A stretch of DNA of 64,000 bases from Nectonema munidae (taxonomy: Eukaryota; Nematomorpha; Nectonematoida; Nectonematidae), in assembly GCA_030549495.1 (NCBI GenBank), contig JAUIRK010000903.1, positions 2,480,001 through 2,544,000 of the forward strand, in the 5' to 3' direction. The number at the start of each line of letters is the position of its first letter. The first letter of the stretch is position 1. The notes beneath the pieces are model-generated. The model ran no database searches and had not been told where the DNA came from. It was given only the letters and a program-made list of their open reading frames with translations. The translations under genes were made by a program, and so were the position numbers. Shown here piece by piece: positions 47,401 through 58,934 of the stretch.

Positions 47401-48018
47401 AATAAACCATTTAAATGTTGATTTATCTTTTTTTTAAATGAGACCCCGAGCTATTAAAAATTATAGCTAGACCGCTACGCCGAACATTTTTAGAAAGTCT
47501 GTGAACAACTCTTTAAGCTCAACAAGGGAACAAAGTCATCATATATAATAGATCACTACTCATCAGATGTAATTAAATCTTTATCCCTCCTTATTACCAT
47601 TTGCCAGTTATTGAAACGGATGGTCACATAGTCTATTGATATACTATACTCTAACCAAGTGAAGGTTTAAACAAAGAAAAGGAAGGAGGATCTTGAAAAT
47701 GAGATGACAATCCTTTATGTTAATTTAATTAATTAAGTTAATTTAATTTTAACCTCATTTATCCGACAACAGATTATTCGACAGCCCCACTATCCGATGC
47801 AATATTGATTAGGAGCTAAAAGATATTTCTCAGCCTCTAATCTCACTAATTGTCAACAAGCCTGATTCATATCATTGGTTAGGTGGATTAATTACTCTGT
47901 ACTGAAATGGATTGTTGCTTAAAATTAAAATTTTTAGCAACGAAATGTTACCAAGTTTGATTAGTAACACAGAAAAACAAAGAATCATCTTATATAATCT
48001 TCATATTCTACCTACACA

Positions 48019-48111
48019 TATATTCAGTCAGTAAAGTAAACTGTTTGAAAATTTATTTAGGATATGGGTGTATGAATTGACAGGAATGTAGCCGTGAATT
48101 TAAATTTGGCC
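48019..48111 (+). repeat. dispersed repeat, copy 1
   Basis: Direct repeat of 48490-48583, sharing TATTCAGTCAGTAA and TTGTTTGAAAATTTATTT-like sequence and ending GTGAATTTAAATTTGGCC. An inverted, more diverged copy lies at 39235. Confidence 0.75.
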
Positions 48112-48489
48112 TTTCAGGCATAATGGGAAACAAAAAAATTAAAATGAAAAAAAAAATAAGCAAATTACTTGCACGTTAACTCAACTTTTTAGTAATATAA
48201 CCTTTATTTCAATTTAATTTCAAATTTTTCTCTCAAAATTGTTTACAAAGTGGAAAAAATATGAACTATTAAGTGATACCATTAAATTTATACAACACGG
48301 TAAGTATTCGGTATTTTGATGAAAATTTTTTAAATCAATTTTTTTCAAATGTATTTTTTATAGAATCATCAATTTTACCTGAAAATTCTTTTTTAATTAG
48401 CTATTTATTTTTACTTTTTTGTTTGGGACTTCAGTGTCCCATTATGCCTTTGAATCTGAATCTAATCTTGATATCTGAATGCCTTGCCC

Positions 48490-48583
48490 CATATTCAGTC
48501 AGTAAGGTAAATTGTTTGAAAATTTATTTGGGATATGGGTTTATGAATTGACAGGTGTGTAGTCGTGAATTTAAATTTGGCCA
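48490..48583 (+). repeat. dispersed repeat, copy 2
   Basis: This is the partner of 48019-48111, about 470 bp away in the same orientation. The intervening DNA is AT-rich. Confidence 0.75.
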
Positions 48584-49589
48584 TTTTATATAGAAATTGA
48601 AGGTTTAAAATTTTTGCAAGAAACCTACAAACTTTAAATTTATAGAAATTAGCTATTCCAATCCCTAAGTTATACGCTAAAAATTACATGGAAATGAAAT
48701 TATTTATACCACGTTTTTTCTAAGCAAAGTGCAAAAACATCGCCAACTATTCTAACAAATCTTGATAAAAAACTAAAACATTAAATAAAACGAATATCTA
48801 TGGATAAAAATGCTATATATTTGATTTCAAGAACCAAGGGCGCACATCCTCAAAATTATTGGGAGGGGCGAATTTTTTTTTGCAATTTTTAAAATTACTG
48901 GTGTGGAAATACCACGGGAGATCAAATATTCAAGCAATCCTTTAACCCTATTAGTGACGGCCTATTTTCATTTCCTCAGTGACGGGCCATCGCTTTTTCT
49001 TCAATGACTGCAAATTTTTACAAAATTTTCGCGTGAACCTACTAAATAATTGATTGCGAATCTGATCGTGACATTTATTTTTTTATAAAAATCAATCAAA
49101 CTTGTCAAAAATTGATTGATATTTGACAGCTCAAATAAAAAAAGAAACTTTTAGTTTAAATGGGCATACAAAATTTTTTACACATACATACCCATTTTCA
49201 AGTGTGCTGAACACGATGGTCACATTTATTTTTTTTAAAAATCAATCAAACTTGTCAAAAATTGATTGATATATGACAGTTCAACTAAAAAAAGATACTT
49301 TCAGTCTAAATGGTTATACAAAGTTTTTTTACACATATATATATATATATATCCATTTTCAAGTGTGCTGAACACGATGGTCACGTTTATTTTTAAAAAT
49401 CAACCAAACCTGTCAAAAAATTGATTGATATATGACAGCTCAAATAAAAAAAGAAACTTTTAGTTTAAATGGGTATACAAAATTTTTTACACATACATAC
49501 CCATTTTCAAGAGTGCTGAACACGATGGTCACATTTATTTTTTTTAAAAATCAACCAAACCTGTCAAAAAATTGATTGATATATGACAT

Positions 49590-51022
49590 ATGCAAACCTC
49601 TGCTATTTCTGACCAAATCAATTTAAATAAACGTCCTTGGATCAAAGTAACAACATTAGAAGAATTATACGCGTTTATCAGAATTAACTATCTAAGAGCT
49701 TTTTTGGGACAAACTCATATAAATGTTGCTTTTTTATGGTCTACCATGGGTAATCCAATTTTTTCAGCGACAATGAGTCTTCATAGATATTATTTTTTAA
49801 GTAGATTTTTATGTTTTGATGACGTAGAAACTCGTAATGCAAGATGGGTTAATGATCGATGGGCTGCTTTTAAGAGAAGTTTTCAAAGATTTTAATTATA
49901 ACTGCGGTCGCTGGCTTATACCCGATGAATCCCTTACTTTAGACGAAACTTTGTATGTTAGTCGTGTTGGTATTCATTTTAATGTATTTAACCCAAAAAA
50001 GCCTTCAAAATACGGTCTACTTTTCAAATCTATAAATTCAGTAAGATATCCTTTTACTTTTTCCATCGTTTGCTATTCAGGAAAACCACAAAGTGGAGAA
50101 GGAGAATATTATGTTCCTGGGTCATCGGCTATCGTAAAATCAATGGTTTCAAGATTGACTGCATATTTATCTTTGAGAGGCCGAAATTTAACCATTAACA
50201 GTTTGTAAACCTCTATAAAGCTAGCTGATTGGCTGTATAAAAAAGGATTAACTATAGTCGGTACAATAGACACAAGAAGAAAAGGTATTCCGCAAAGTAT
50301 AAAAAGTTTAGATAATAGAGAGGAATTTTCTTATAAGTTTTGCTGGGATATAGATAGAGAATGTTTATCAATTCATAGTTATGTAGTATTTTCTAAATCA
50401 AAAGAAAAGAAAAATGTATTAGTTTTGACTTCCAGACCCCCCATTTTAGGAATTACAGTAGATGATAAAAAAAAGTAAACCTACAATTTTTAAACAGTAT
50501 GATTTTTCCAAGGATGGAACGGATATAGTCAATCAGAGAATAAGAAATTATTCCACAAATAGAAAAACAGAAAAATGGACAGCAGCCGCTTTTTCTTATC
50601 TATTAGATACGGCAAGAGTAAATGCAGGTACTATTTTTGCTTTTAATAATGAGAAAAACCCAAGAAGTGTAAATTAATTAAGCTTAGGAGTAGAACTAGC
50701 AAAAAATTTGATTCTCCCATATCTTTATTCAAGGAAAAAATAGGCCTTCAAAGAGATATTTTGCGTAAAATTGATAATTCCATATTTATTATAACAGGTG
50801 AGAAGGTTCAAAAATCAATAGCTTCTTTGCCCGAGTCAACTGTTAGACGTAGGTGCAAGGTATGCCTTGAGGATGTTCAAGGAACCGAGCACAAGAAAAG
50901 ATGCTCTTTCTAAAACTTCGTCTGTTTGTAATGTATGCGGTATTTCGCTTTGTAAAAAACATTCAGTAATCGTATGTCCTGATTGTAATGGTTGGCCTGT
51001 TCAAATATTTTTTTCAGTATAA
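49590..51022 (+). pseudogene. piggyBac transposase, N-terminus missing, frameshifted
   Basis: MQTSAISDQINLNKRPWIKV begins directly where the left repeat array ends. Core blocks follow: RAFLGQTHINVAFLWSTMGN and FSATMSLHRYYFLSRFLCFD; then LIPDESLTLDETLYVSR, with the first catalytic acidic block; KPSKYGLLFKSINSVRYPF; LADWLYKKGLTIVGTIDTRR, the GTVRxNR-equivalent; and DFSKDGTDIVNQRIRNYSTN, with the third aspartate in a GTDIVNQ version of GGVDxxDQ. A cysteine-rich C-terminus follows (CKVCLEDV, VCNVCG, KKHSVIVCPDC). The usual ~100-residue N-terminal region is absent. Several stops and frameshifts are seen. Confidence 0.88.
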
Positions 51023-51029
51023 TTTTTTC

Positions 51030-52130
51030 TAATTTTCTGCATCTTTCATAATTTTTTTTATCTTTTTATACATATAATAATAAATATTATGTATTTCCTT
51101 TCTAACTTTCTGCATGCCTTTTCTCCTTCAAAATGCATCGCCTTAGCGTGTTGAAGGAGCTTATACCGTTTAATGGTAACGAAATGATGCAGAAACAAAT
51201 AGTTTTATAATTGTATATTATTAAATATATACTTTTTTAGTTTTTTATAATGGAGTTATAATCCCAAAATTTGCCTTCAAATCGTTTATGCAAAGAGAAA
51301 GTTCTAAAAAGACTTTTGTTTTTTTGAATCTTGATTATCAAAAAGACAAATTTTCGAATAAAGTTTTTTTCTTTTTTTTTAAACTATTTTTATTATCCTT
51401 GACAGTTTTTAATAAAGGAGATCATTCACTTTTTTTTAAAAGCATGCCAGCAATTATTAAATAAAATACCAAATTTTATGCAGAAAACTCATGTTGAGGT
51501 GAAAATATTTTCCATTTTAGAGAAACGATACGACAACCAAATGATTAGATATAAAAAAAACGATAAAATTTTTATTATAAATAAATTATGTTTCAACTTT
51601 ATCATCTTCGTTCATTTGTATATTGTTTGATTATACGTATAAAACTTTCTCAAAATGGTCAAACACGAAACTTAATTGACCGATTTAGCTTGTTCTGAGA
51701 TATTGTAGAGTGAATGGTATAAACGAACTGTCTTTCTCCTTCAAATAAAATGTTGCGCATCAAAATATGTCTCTACAGAGTCCTTGTTTTGTATTTAATT
51801 AATTTGATTAAAAAAATCACCTCATTGAAAATCCCGTTTTTAGTTCTATATCATTTTTTTGAAATTTTTTTTGCCTACTTATAATTCTATTTGTATCTGT
51901 GACAAAATAAATTACATATATAGCTCGTATAACTATTTAATCATGAAGTCCTTTATTTCAGTTGAAGTGTCATATGTCAATCATTTTTTTACAGGTGTGA
52001 TAAATTTTTATAAAAAATAAACATTACTATTGGATTCAACCTACTTGAAAATGGGTACATGTGTAAAACACATGATTTGCAAATTTGGTTCACGCTTACA
52101 AGTATTTTCAAATTCTAAATTAAAAAACAA
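51030..52130. other. interior of piggyBac 2, non-coding
   Basis: AT-rich sequence lies between the transposase and the right array. Near 51960-52080 there is TTGAAGTGTCATATGTCAAT and ATTCAACCTACTTGAAAATG, an inverted stray unit of the left array. The rest shows no frame. Confidence 0.5.
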
Positions 52131-52139
52131 TCTACAATT

Positions 52140-52790
52140 AGAATTGGCATTTCAGTGTGTATTTCATGTAAAATTTGAATGAATGTTCTCTTAGAAAGAT
52201 TTTAGATGTAAACTTCAAATTTTGTTTTTGGGAACAATTTTTAGAAGTGAACCACAAATTTATTTTACACTTATAGGTAATTTTGAATCCAAATGCAAAA
52301 ACAATCTTTGAATGAAATTAACATTGTTGATTTGATATGAAAGTGCGTTTATTTCATGTAAAATTTGAATGAATGTTCTTGAAGACAGATTTAAGAAATA
52401 AACCGCAAATTTGTTTCACACTTATAAATATTTTGAAATCAAAAGGCAAAAATAAGCAATAAATGAAATTGGCATTGTTGATATGAAATGAAAATGTGTA
52501 TATTTCATGTAAAATTTTAATGTTCTCGGAGACAGATTTTAAAAATAAACCAGAAATTTGTTTCACATTTATTAGCATTTTCAAATTCTAAATGCAAAAA
52601 GAATTTATAAATGAAATTGCGATTGTTGATTTGTTATAATAATGTGTATATTTCATGTAAAATTTGAATGAATGTTTTCAGAGACAGATTTTAGAAGTAA
52701 ACCGCAAGTTTGTTACACACTTATAGGTATTTTCAATTTCTAAATTCCAAAAATGAAATGAGCATGCCCGATTTGATATAAAAAAATATA
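52140..52790. repeat. right subterminal array of piggyBac 2
   Basis: About five ~140-bp units share ATTTCATGTAAAATTTGAAT, AAATAAACCGCAAATTTGTT and ACACTTATAGGTATTTT. It is homologous to 17830-18890, but the units within each element are more alike in length than across elements. Confidence 0.8.
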
Positions 52791-53330
52791 TTTCATGTAA
52801 AATTTGAAGGTATATTTTATTAGATATATTTCTCACCCTTCAAAATTTTGATTGACATTTCCCAAAAAGTAACCATGATTTTGAAAAAATTTAAAAACGA
52901 GTATATAATATAGAAACAAAGTTATAAACTTAACTAGAGATACTGTCCGAATTTTGCTGAAAATGTTTTTGATTTAGATATGAAAAGGTCATTCAACTGC
53001 CATGAAAATGGTATCAAAAGATGCAGCTATCAATTTTAGGAAATGTCATGAAGTATGGTAGCAAAAGATGTAGCCAATTTTGTACAAGAGAAGTTTTAGT
53101 TGGGGAGGGGGGGGGGGGGGCTAAACTAGCCCTCCCGTCACTGATAGGGTTAAAATAGAGTGTATACAGCGCATAAGTAAATTTATAAGACCATTATATA
53201 TATATTTTTTTACAAAATTGATGAAATTCAAAAACTATCCTTCCAGTAAAAATATTTTAATTAAACTTACATAACGCATATACACTAAAAAAATGAAAAA
53301 TTATTTGGGGGAGGGGGGCGGTCGCCACTG

Positions 53331-54268
53331 CGCTAAACGAATGTGTAAACTAAACAATAGTAGAATTGCATAGCATAGAGTGGGGGTGTGTTAGATATAT
53401 AAATATAATGTGCAGTATAGGAAAGGTAAGTTGAATATAAGTTAAAATATAGAAGCTGCTTATTATAAGGTTTAAGCTATATGTATGCGTTTAGAATTAT
53501 GAAGTACATTATATACTTTTAAATTTACTTTTGTTAAAATTTACATAGCTACCGGTGCATCCAGTAAGAGAAGTTTCACACTTTAGCTGGTCAAAAAGTA
53601 AATGAAAGGTAGGCAAATCTTCTATTGTGAACAATATTTTCAAAATTAAATTTTATGTATGTTTATATTTTTATATCCTGTCAGAAATGTTAAATATAAT
53701 AATATTTCAATGTCTGAAGACGATAATAAATAACTAAAATTTTGCATATTTATGGCAATGTTATTTATAATTAAAAAAATTTAATTGTTAAAGCAAAAAA
53801 ATTAACTCTAGTCGTTGGTTGTAGCGGATATGGGCACAATTTTTAGCAGGTAAAGAATTTCTCTTCTTGCAGTATTCGAATGTCTACTCTACATCAAAAC
53901 AGCAAACTTTAAAATGATAAAGATAAGAGCACAACGTTTTTGATCTAAATTTTCTTTTAGTTATCGGTATTTCGACAAGTAAAAGTACAAAAGAAAAATG
54001 AGCAAGGGTATCACGAATTTAAACATTCAAAAATAAGGTAATTTCAGATATGGAAAATTTGTGACTTTGAGAAAGCATGAGCTGAGATTTTAATCCTTAT
54101 GAAAAATAGAATAAGTTATTATTAAACTTTTTTACTTATCTATAATTGATAATACTTGTTTAGGATTGAAGAAGCCTTTCTTTGATAAAAAAAAAAGTAA
54201 TATATATGAATAATTAAAGATTCTAATTACTAACTATAAATAAAAATAATCGAAATAAAATAAGTGAA
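53331..54268. other. intergenic, downstream of COG3
   Basis: AT-rich sequence without recognised genes or elements. It separates the MITE/piggyBac block from the COG3 stop. Confidence 0.45.
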
Positions 54269-56497
54269 TCAAAATTTATTTATCACAGATTGAATACACT
54301 TACAAAAGTCTTGATATGAAACTTTAACAGTATTGATATTTAAAATTGTTAGATGATCGAAAAGCTTTTTTACAGTAGAAAGCAATCTCACCATAAAGAT
54401 GTTGGAAAGAAATCTGACCACTTTCTTATCATAAAAATGCAAAGAAAGATCATTTATAAAGATTTCAAGTTTATCTTTAATCTTTTCATATTCATCATAT
54501 ATGAAATTTAGAGAAGTCGAGTTATTGATTATTTCTTGGTTGTAGCCATACTCTTTATTTTCTTCAAACTCTTCTAACTTCCCTACTACACTCTGTATCT
54601 GAGGAATAAAATCATTGCTTAAATAAAGTTGCAACCGGTAACAACAAAGTAAAATTAAATTGTTTGTTTTTTTTCGGCAATTATTCTTACCAGTTTTTGT
54701 AGAGGAGTCAAAAAAATTATTCCCATAATTAAAGAGAGTGAACGTAGTTTTTCTCAAAGAAAAATGATCAAAATCTTGATCATCATCGCGATCATCTTCA
54801 TGAGTATTTTGTGAAGTGAAGAGATCAATTTGATCTCGTAATATCAACAAATGGAAAAGAGCAAATAAGTTAGCATGAACGTAGGAGTTCTTTTCAATGA
54901 TGTGTGAGGCATAAATTATGGATTCAGCAGTTGAGTCGAGGCATTCACTTGAAATTAGGTTAAAAAAGGATGGATTCAAGCAAGAAACTATCTTATTGAG
55001 ACAATTAATACACTTCTTAAGAGTTGGATACCAAAGATCACATAAGACCATAGAATCTTTTGACATATGAATTCTTTTTAACTTTTTCAAAAAATTTGAT
55101 TTGGTATTTACTTTTTCAAATAAATGCTCATTCATAACAAAGCAGGATACACAATAACTCTCATGTATTTTAGAATACATTGAAAGTTTTTGAGGATATG
55201 CAACGTCTCCATGAGATGGAACAAAAAAAGAAATATTATTTTTAATATATAGCATTGAGGCATTAAAAAGATTTTTTTGTACACAATTTTTAATACAAAA
55301 TAAAAATTTAAGGTAGTAATGCTCAAAACTTCTATCATTTTTAGTGTTGATATTATCTTCAAAATTGGAAGCAAAATCAGGACCAAAATGTAAAGATATT
55401 TCAGCATTAAGCATGAAAATAAACTCACAAAGGATTTGATAGTGATCGATAGAATATATTATCTTTTCAATTGACGCTGAAAATTTGACTAATAAATTAT
55501 TAATACTGATAGAAAAATTAGATGATAACTGAGGAAAAAAGTTTAGATAAAGATTAATTTCATCTATAACAAGATTGGAAACAAAATTGATATATTTACG
55601 AAAGATTTCGTAATGAGAAAGTGTTGAATCCAAAATTTCACCAATACTTGAATCAACAATAGGGATAAGAACTTTGTTTCTCTTATCAAAATAATATGTA
55701 TCGATTTCAACAAATGCATCATAATACATGCTTGAAAATTCATCAATTGCGTTATACTGTAAATAATCAGTAAGTTCTTTAACTTTAGAGCAATTCCACT
55801 TAAATTTTTCGTACAAAAAAACATAAATATTTTCTTCAGTAATTTTTTTTTCACTAAAAGCAAACTCAACACAACTTGATGATTCACTAATGAATTCTAA
55901 GGCTAATTTCATTGCAGCTTGAAGAAGATAGCCTAAACTTACTTTAAACTTTGCATGATATAACTTGTATTCAACTATTTTAGGATTCTGGTTTAGAAAT
56001 TCACTAAAGCATTTCAAACGAGAAAGCATGCCAATGAAAACACACATATCCACAGAAGCAAACGTTTCATTGAAAAAATTGTATATGCGATCAATTTCTT
56101 TAAAATCATCTAAATAATTTTTCAGAAGTAAAAAACGTGTGTTAATTTCACACTTTTCTTTATCATATGATGTGCAAGTGAATAATACAGATTTAGCAGA
56201 ATTACTTATTAAATTAAATAACTCATAAACGCTATCTATTTTTGAAGACAATAAATTTAAACTATTATGACATTTATCAAAATCTTGATTAATTATTTTC
56301 AAATTAAAATCATCTTCTTTGTCTTGGATTTTTTCTTCGCTTTCAAAAATATCTTTAAATCTCTTATCAATACAAATATCTGTAAAGTTCTTCACTAAAT
56401 TTTTAGAAGATAATTTTTCTGTTTTATTAAATCTATTTGAAACCAAATTTGAAAGTTTCAAGTAGCTATCATTTTCTTTCGTGGAAAGATTAAACAT
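54269..56497 (-). CDS. COG3: Conserved oligomeric Golgi complex subunit 3
   Basis: COG3 (Sec34) is a lobe A subunit of the COG tethering complex, which captures retrograde vesicles at the Golgi and keeps glycosylation enzymes in place. The protein is 742 residues from ATG 56497 (human 828). Its best matching blocks are SKVKELTDYLQYN, with DTYYFDKRNKVLIP near 240-290; GDVAYPQKLSMYSKI near 432; LCDLWYPTLKKCINCLNKI near 487; and HLLILRDQIDLF near 552. Human has GDLAYPDKL, LHGMWYPTVRRTLVCLSKL and HLLILREQIAPF. An acidic loop (EDDRDDDQDFDH) follows. It is one uninterrupted exon. A GTAAGT sits at 56509-56514, just upstream of the ATG and after another ATG, so a small upstream exon is possible. It looks intact. 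Identity is certain, the N-terminus less so. Confidence 0.95.
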   Translation of the reverse strand: MFNLSTKENDSYLKLSNLVSNRFNKTEKLSSKNLVKNFTDICIDKRFKDIFESEEKIQDKEDDFNLKIINQDFDKCHNSLNLLSSKIDSVYELFNLISNSAKSVLFTCTSYDKEKCEINTRFLLLKNYLDDFKEIDRIYNFFNETFASVDMCVFIGMLSRLKCFSEFLNQNPKIVEYKLYHAKFKVSLGYLLQAAMKLALEFISESSSCVEFAFSEKKITEENIYVFLYEKFKWNCSKVKELTDYLQYNAIDEFSSMYYDAFVEIDTYYFDKRNKVLIPIVDSSIGEILDSTLSHYEIFRKYINFVSNLVIDEINLYLNFFPQLSSNFSISINNLLVKFSASIEKIIYSIDHYQILCEFIFMLNAEISLHFGPDFASNFEDNINTKNDRSFEHYYLKFLFCIKNCVQKNLFNASMLYIKNNISFFVPSHGDVAYPQKLSMYSKIHESYCVSCFVMNEHLFEKVNTKSNFLKKLKRIHMSKDSMVLCDLWYPTLKKCINCLNKIVSCLNPSFFNLISSECLDSTAESIIYASHIIEKNSYVHANLFALFHLLILRDQIDLFTSQNTHEDDRDDDQDFDHFSLRKTTFTLFNYGNNFFDSSTKTGKNNCRKKTNNLILLCCYRLQLYLSNDFIPQIQSVVGKLEEFEENKEYGYNQEIINNSTSLNFIYDEYEKIKDKLEIFINDLSLHFYDKKVVRFLSNIFMVRLLSTVKKLFDHLTILNINTVKVSYQDFCKCIQSVINKF

Positions 56498-56514
56498 ATT
56501 TAACAATACTTACC

Positions 56515-57140
56515 ATTTTCTAATAATTGAATTATTTTTTGGAACAAAACTAAAAAATATTAAATTTCGTATTGTACATCATACTTAGTTTTTGATTAAA
56601 AGGTAAAGTAAAAATACAATTAAAGAAATATTTAAATAAATAAATTGTTTATTTGTTTGATTGTCGCAGCTTGTAAGTTTGAAAGCTGGCAAAAATAATC
56701 ACAAAATACAAATGATGATCATAATCAAATTGAGACAAAATATTTATCTAATAAAATTCTTCAATTTAATAGATTTTCTGATGGAATGTTGTCTAAAATC
56801 AAAGTTTCTAACTAAAAATACCCTTAAATTTTTTTTTTGCTCATTCAACCTGCCTAGATAGTGCAAAAGAGTTTTTTAAAATGAAAGTTAAGAGCAATAA
56901 CTCTATTCAAATTAACAAAAATCTCAACCCTAATCCTAAAATTATCATTAAAAATCTTAGTTCAAAAGTGAAGGATGAAGAAGTCTTAAATTAATATTAG
57001 ATAAAATTGATTGTATCAAAAAATCCGTGGAAAGTAAAAAAACTTTCAAGATTCTTTTTTCTAAAAACAGTCAGAAAAATTATAAAAAATTTGTTATCTT
57101 TACCTTAAATCCTGAGATTAGACACTTTATAAAAAAATAA
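56515..57140 (+). other. region 5' of COG3 with doubtful short frames
   Basis: An ATG at 56881 opens a 37-codon frame with PKIIIKNLSSKVKDEE, then stops. Shifted by one base, a longer frame continues to about 57139 with KKFVIFTLNPEIRHFIKK. Another open stretch lies at about 56695-56815. The amino-acid use is less A/T-driven than chance frames nearby, so a small divergent gene or its relic is possible. The phrase PKIIIKNL recalls the start of an RRM, but nothing else supports that. Confidence 0.22.
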
Positions 57141-58934
57141 CTGTGATGTTATTTTTATTAAGGTGTCATCATGTTTTTGATTTTTATTGAGTATTATATG
57201 TTGTAAATACGGGCACAATTTCTTATCTTAGAAAAATATCTCTACTCCGGTCTGCAAATATTTTTCGGGTAATTATAAATATGAATAAAAATCTCATCCC
57301 CGCCAAGACATCCGTCTGTCAACCTCTTTGACACAAACAAGACTATTCGGCAAAGAAAATTCCAATAGCAAACTCAGTTGCAACAAAAATATTTATCAAT
57401 GCAAAGATTATTTATTTTTAGATCATCCAAATTTTTTGAGTGAGAAACATCCTAACTTCCCTTAGTGATATATTTATAGAAAAAATAATTTTCATCATTG
57501 GATGTTTTATTCATTATAATCTATCGACATAAATATTATAATATTTAATATATATAAATATTATAGACATAAAGTTTTGTTTGAAGCAATAATTTTATTG
57601 ATTTGTTTATTTATAGCTTTAATTAAATCTTATTAAATCTCATTTCCGTTCGGGTTAGCTTTCTAATCTTGAGTGTACAGGATTAAGCGTGGGCTTTTAA
57701 CTCTCAGTGGGAAAAATACTCTTTCAACAAGCCGTTTTATCATGAGCAGTGCTTCATATGCTCGATTGAGAAAAATGCCATTGTTAGACTGTCGGAACAC
57801 TGACATAGACTGATAATTAGATTATTACCTATTACTATTGTCACAACAATGACAATGCTTTACAAACTGTGTGTTGTTGAAAACAAGTTCGTTTTTTTTG
57901 GAAGCATACTGTTGAAGAGGTGAAGGTGACGTGCACGTGTTATATGGTCCTACACTGGTTGTCATCGTGTCGAACAGATGTGCGACTCATTAAAAGAAGC
58001 TTTTCAAAGCCCCTTTGACTTTCCGATGGACCATTCTTTCTCTTTGCAGAATGCAATTTTTACCCAAATACACCCAAACAGATCAAAACAAATTTAAATA
58101 TACACAGAATAAGTTAAATATAGATAGAAGAATTATTCTCAGCATAAAACTAAAATAAATTATTTAAAATAATAACTTAATTTTTTATTTGGTTAGTTGA
58201 ATATCAAAGCACTTTCTCCTCTAAGGCTATATACTTGCATTATGCTTTAGATGGTTAATCACAGATTTTGTAATTTTGTTTTTAAGAGTCAGGAGCCTTT
58301 GGGATTGAACTTCAACGGTTAAGCTGAGAGGTAGACCCTAAAAATCATTGAGGCTCAGATTTTTTATTTGATATTTTTGACTTTTGAGTAACAGAAGTCG
58401 CAGACACAAATTTTTTTAAATAATTTTATAGTTTATTTAATAATATAGGAAAATAATTAAAACTTTTATTTACAGTTGAAATCTTTACTAATTTCCGACC
58501 ACTCTGGTCTTCTTCAGATAAATAAATAAATCGTTATATTTATCCCTTGTTACCCCTTTATTTAGAATTACAATTAGCTATTATGGGTCGAAACGGGCTC
58601 TTTTAAACTAAGCTAGTTTTTATATTTGCAAAAATTCTGCGGATTTAATTTTAAAAGTAAATAACTTTATTGAAGATAAAAAAGAAAATATTAACAGTTT
58701 TTCCATGTTATGCTGTAATGTTTTTACATATGTATTTATGACATTTTACACTTGTAGCGTAAAATATTTGTTTTCAGATTTTTTACAGATGTGACATCTG
58801 CCTCTTTTTCGCTTCACATGACGTTTCTACTGATTTGGCAAAGGAGAGGGAAAAGGTTTTGATTTTTTTCACATAACTTTTGAACTAATTTGTCTGGGAA
58901 AGACTTCTTGCCTTTCTATGTGATCCCTAGCAAG
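57141..58934. other. intergenic, nothing firmly recognised
   Basis: A less AT-rich stretch at 57645-58040 includes several short palindromes such as ATTGTCACAACAATGACAAT. Near 58285-58345 is a phrase with a B-box-like TTGAAGTTCAATCCC on the minus strand, perhaps a SINE relic. No gene is seen. Confidence 0.35.

Larger units (their letters stand above)
48946..53149 (+). mobile_element. piggyBac transposon 2 with subterminal repeat arrays
   Basis: TTAA flanks it at 48942-48945 and 53150-53153. The ends CCCTATTAGTGACGG and (inverted) CCCTATCAGTGACGG match at 14 of 15 bases. The left array has four ~150-bp units (49040-49590), the right array about five ~140-bp units (52140-52790), and a decayed transposase lies between them. 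A G-run lies near the right end (53104-53120). It is 4.2 kb long. Confidence 0.92.
48835..53330. mobile_element. hAT-type MITE (~290 bp) interrupted by a piggyBac element
   Basis: The left part (48835-48945) repeats the end of the 6329/19578 family: GGGCGCACATCCTCAAAATT, then ATACCACGGGAGA. The right part (53150-53330) continues with the family's AATAGAGTGTAT, TAAATTTATAAGAC and AAAATATTTTAATTAAA blocks and ends GGCGGTCGCCACTG. The break is exactly at a TTAA that is uninterrupted in both other copies (about 6434-6444 and 21838-21848). Confidence 0.85.

Noticed and set aside
55132-55887. Extra minus-strand frames in COG3
   Set aside because: They are shadow frames of the COG3 coding sequence.
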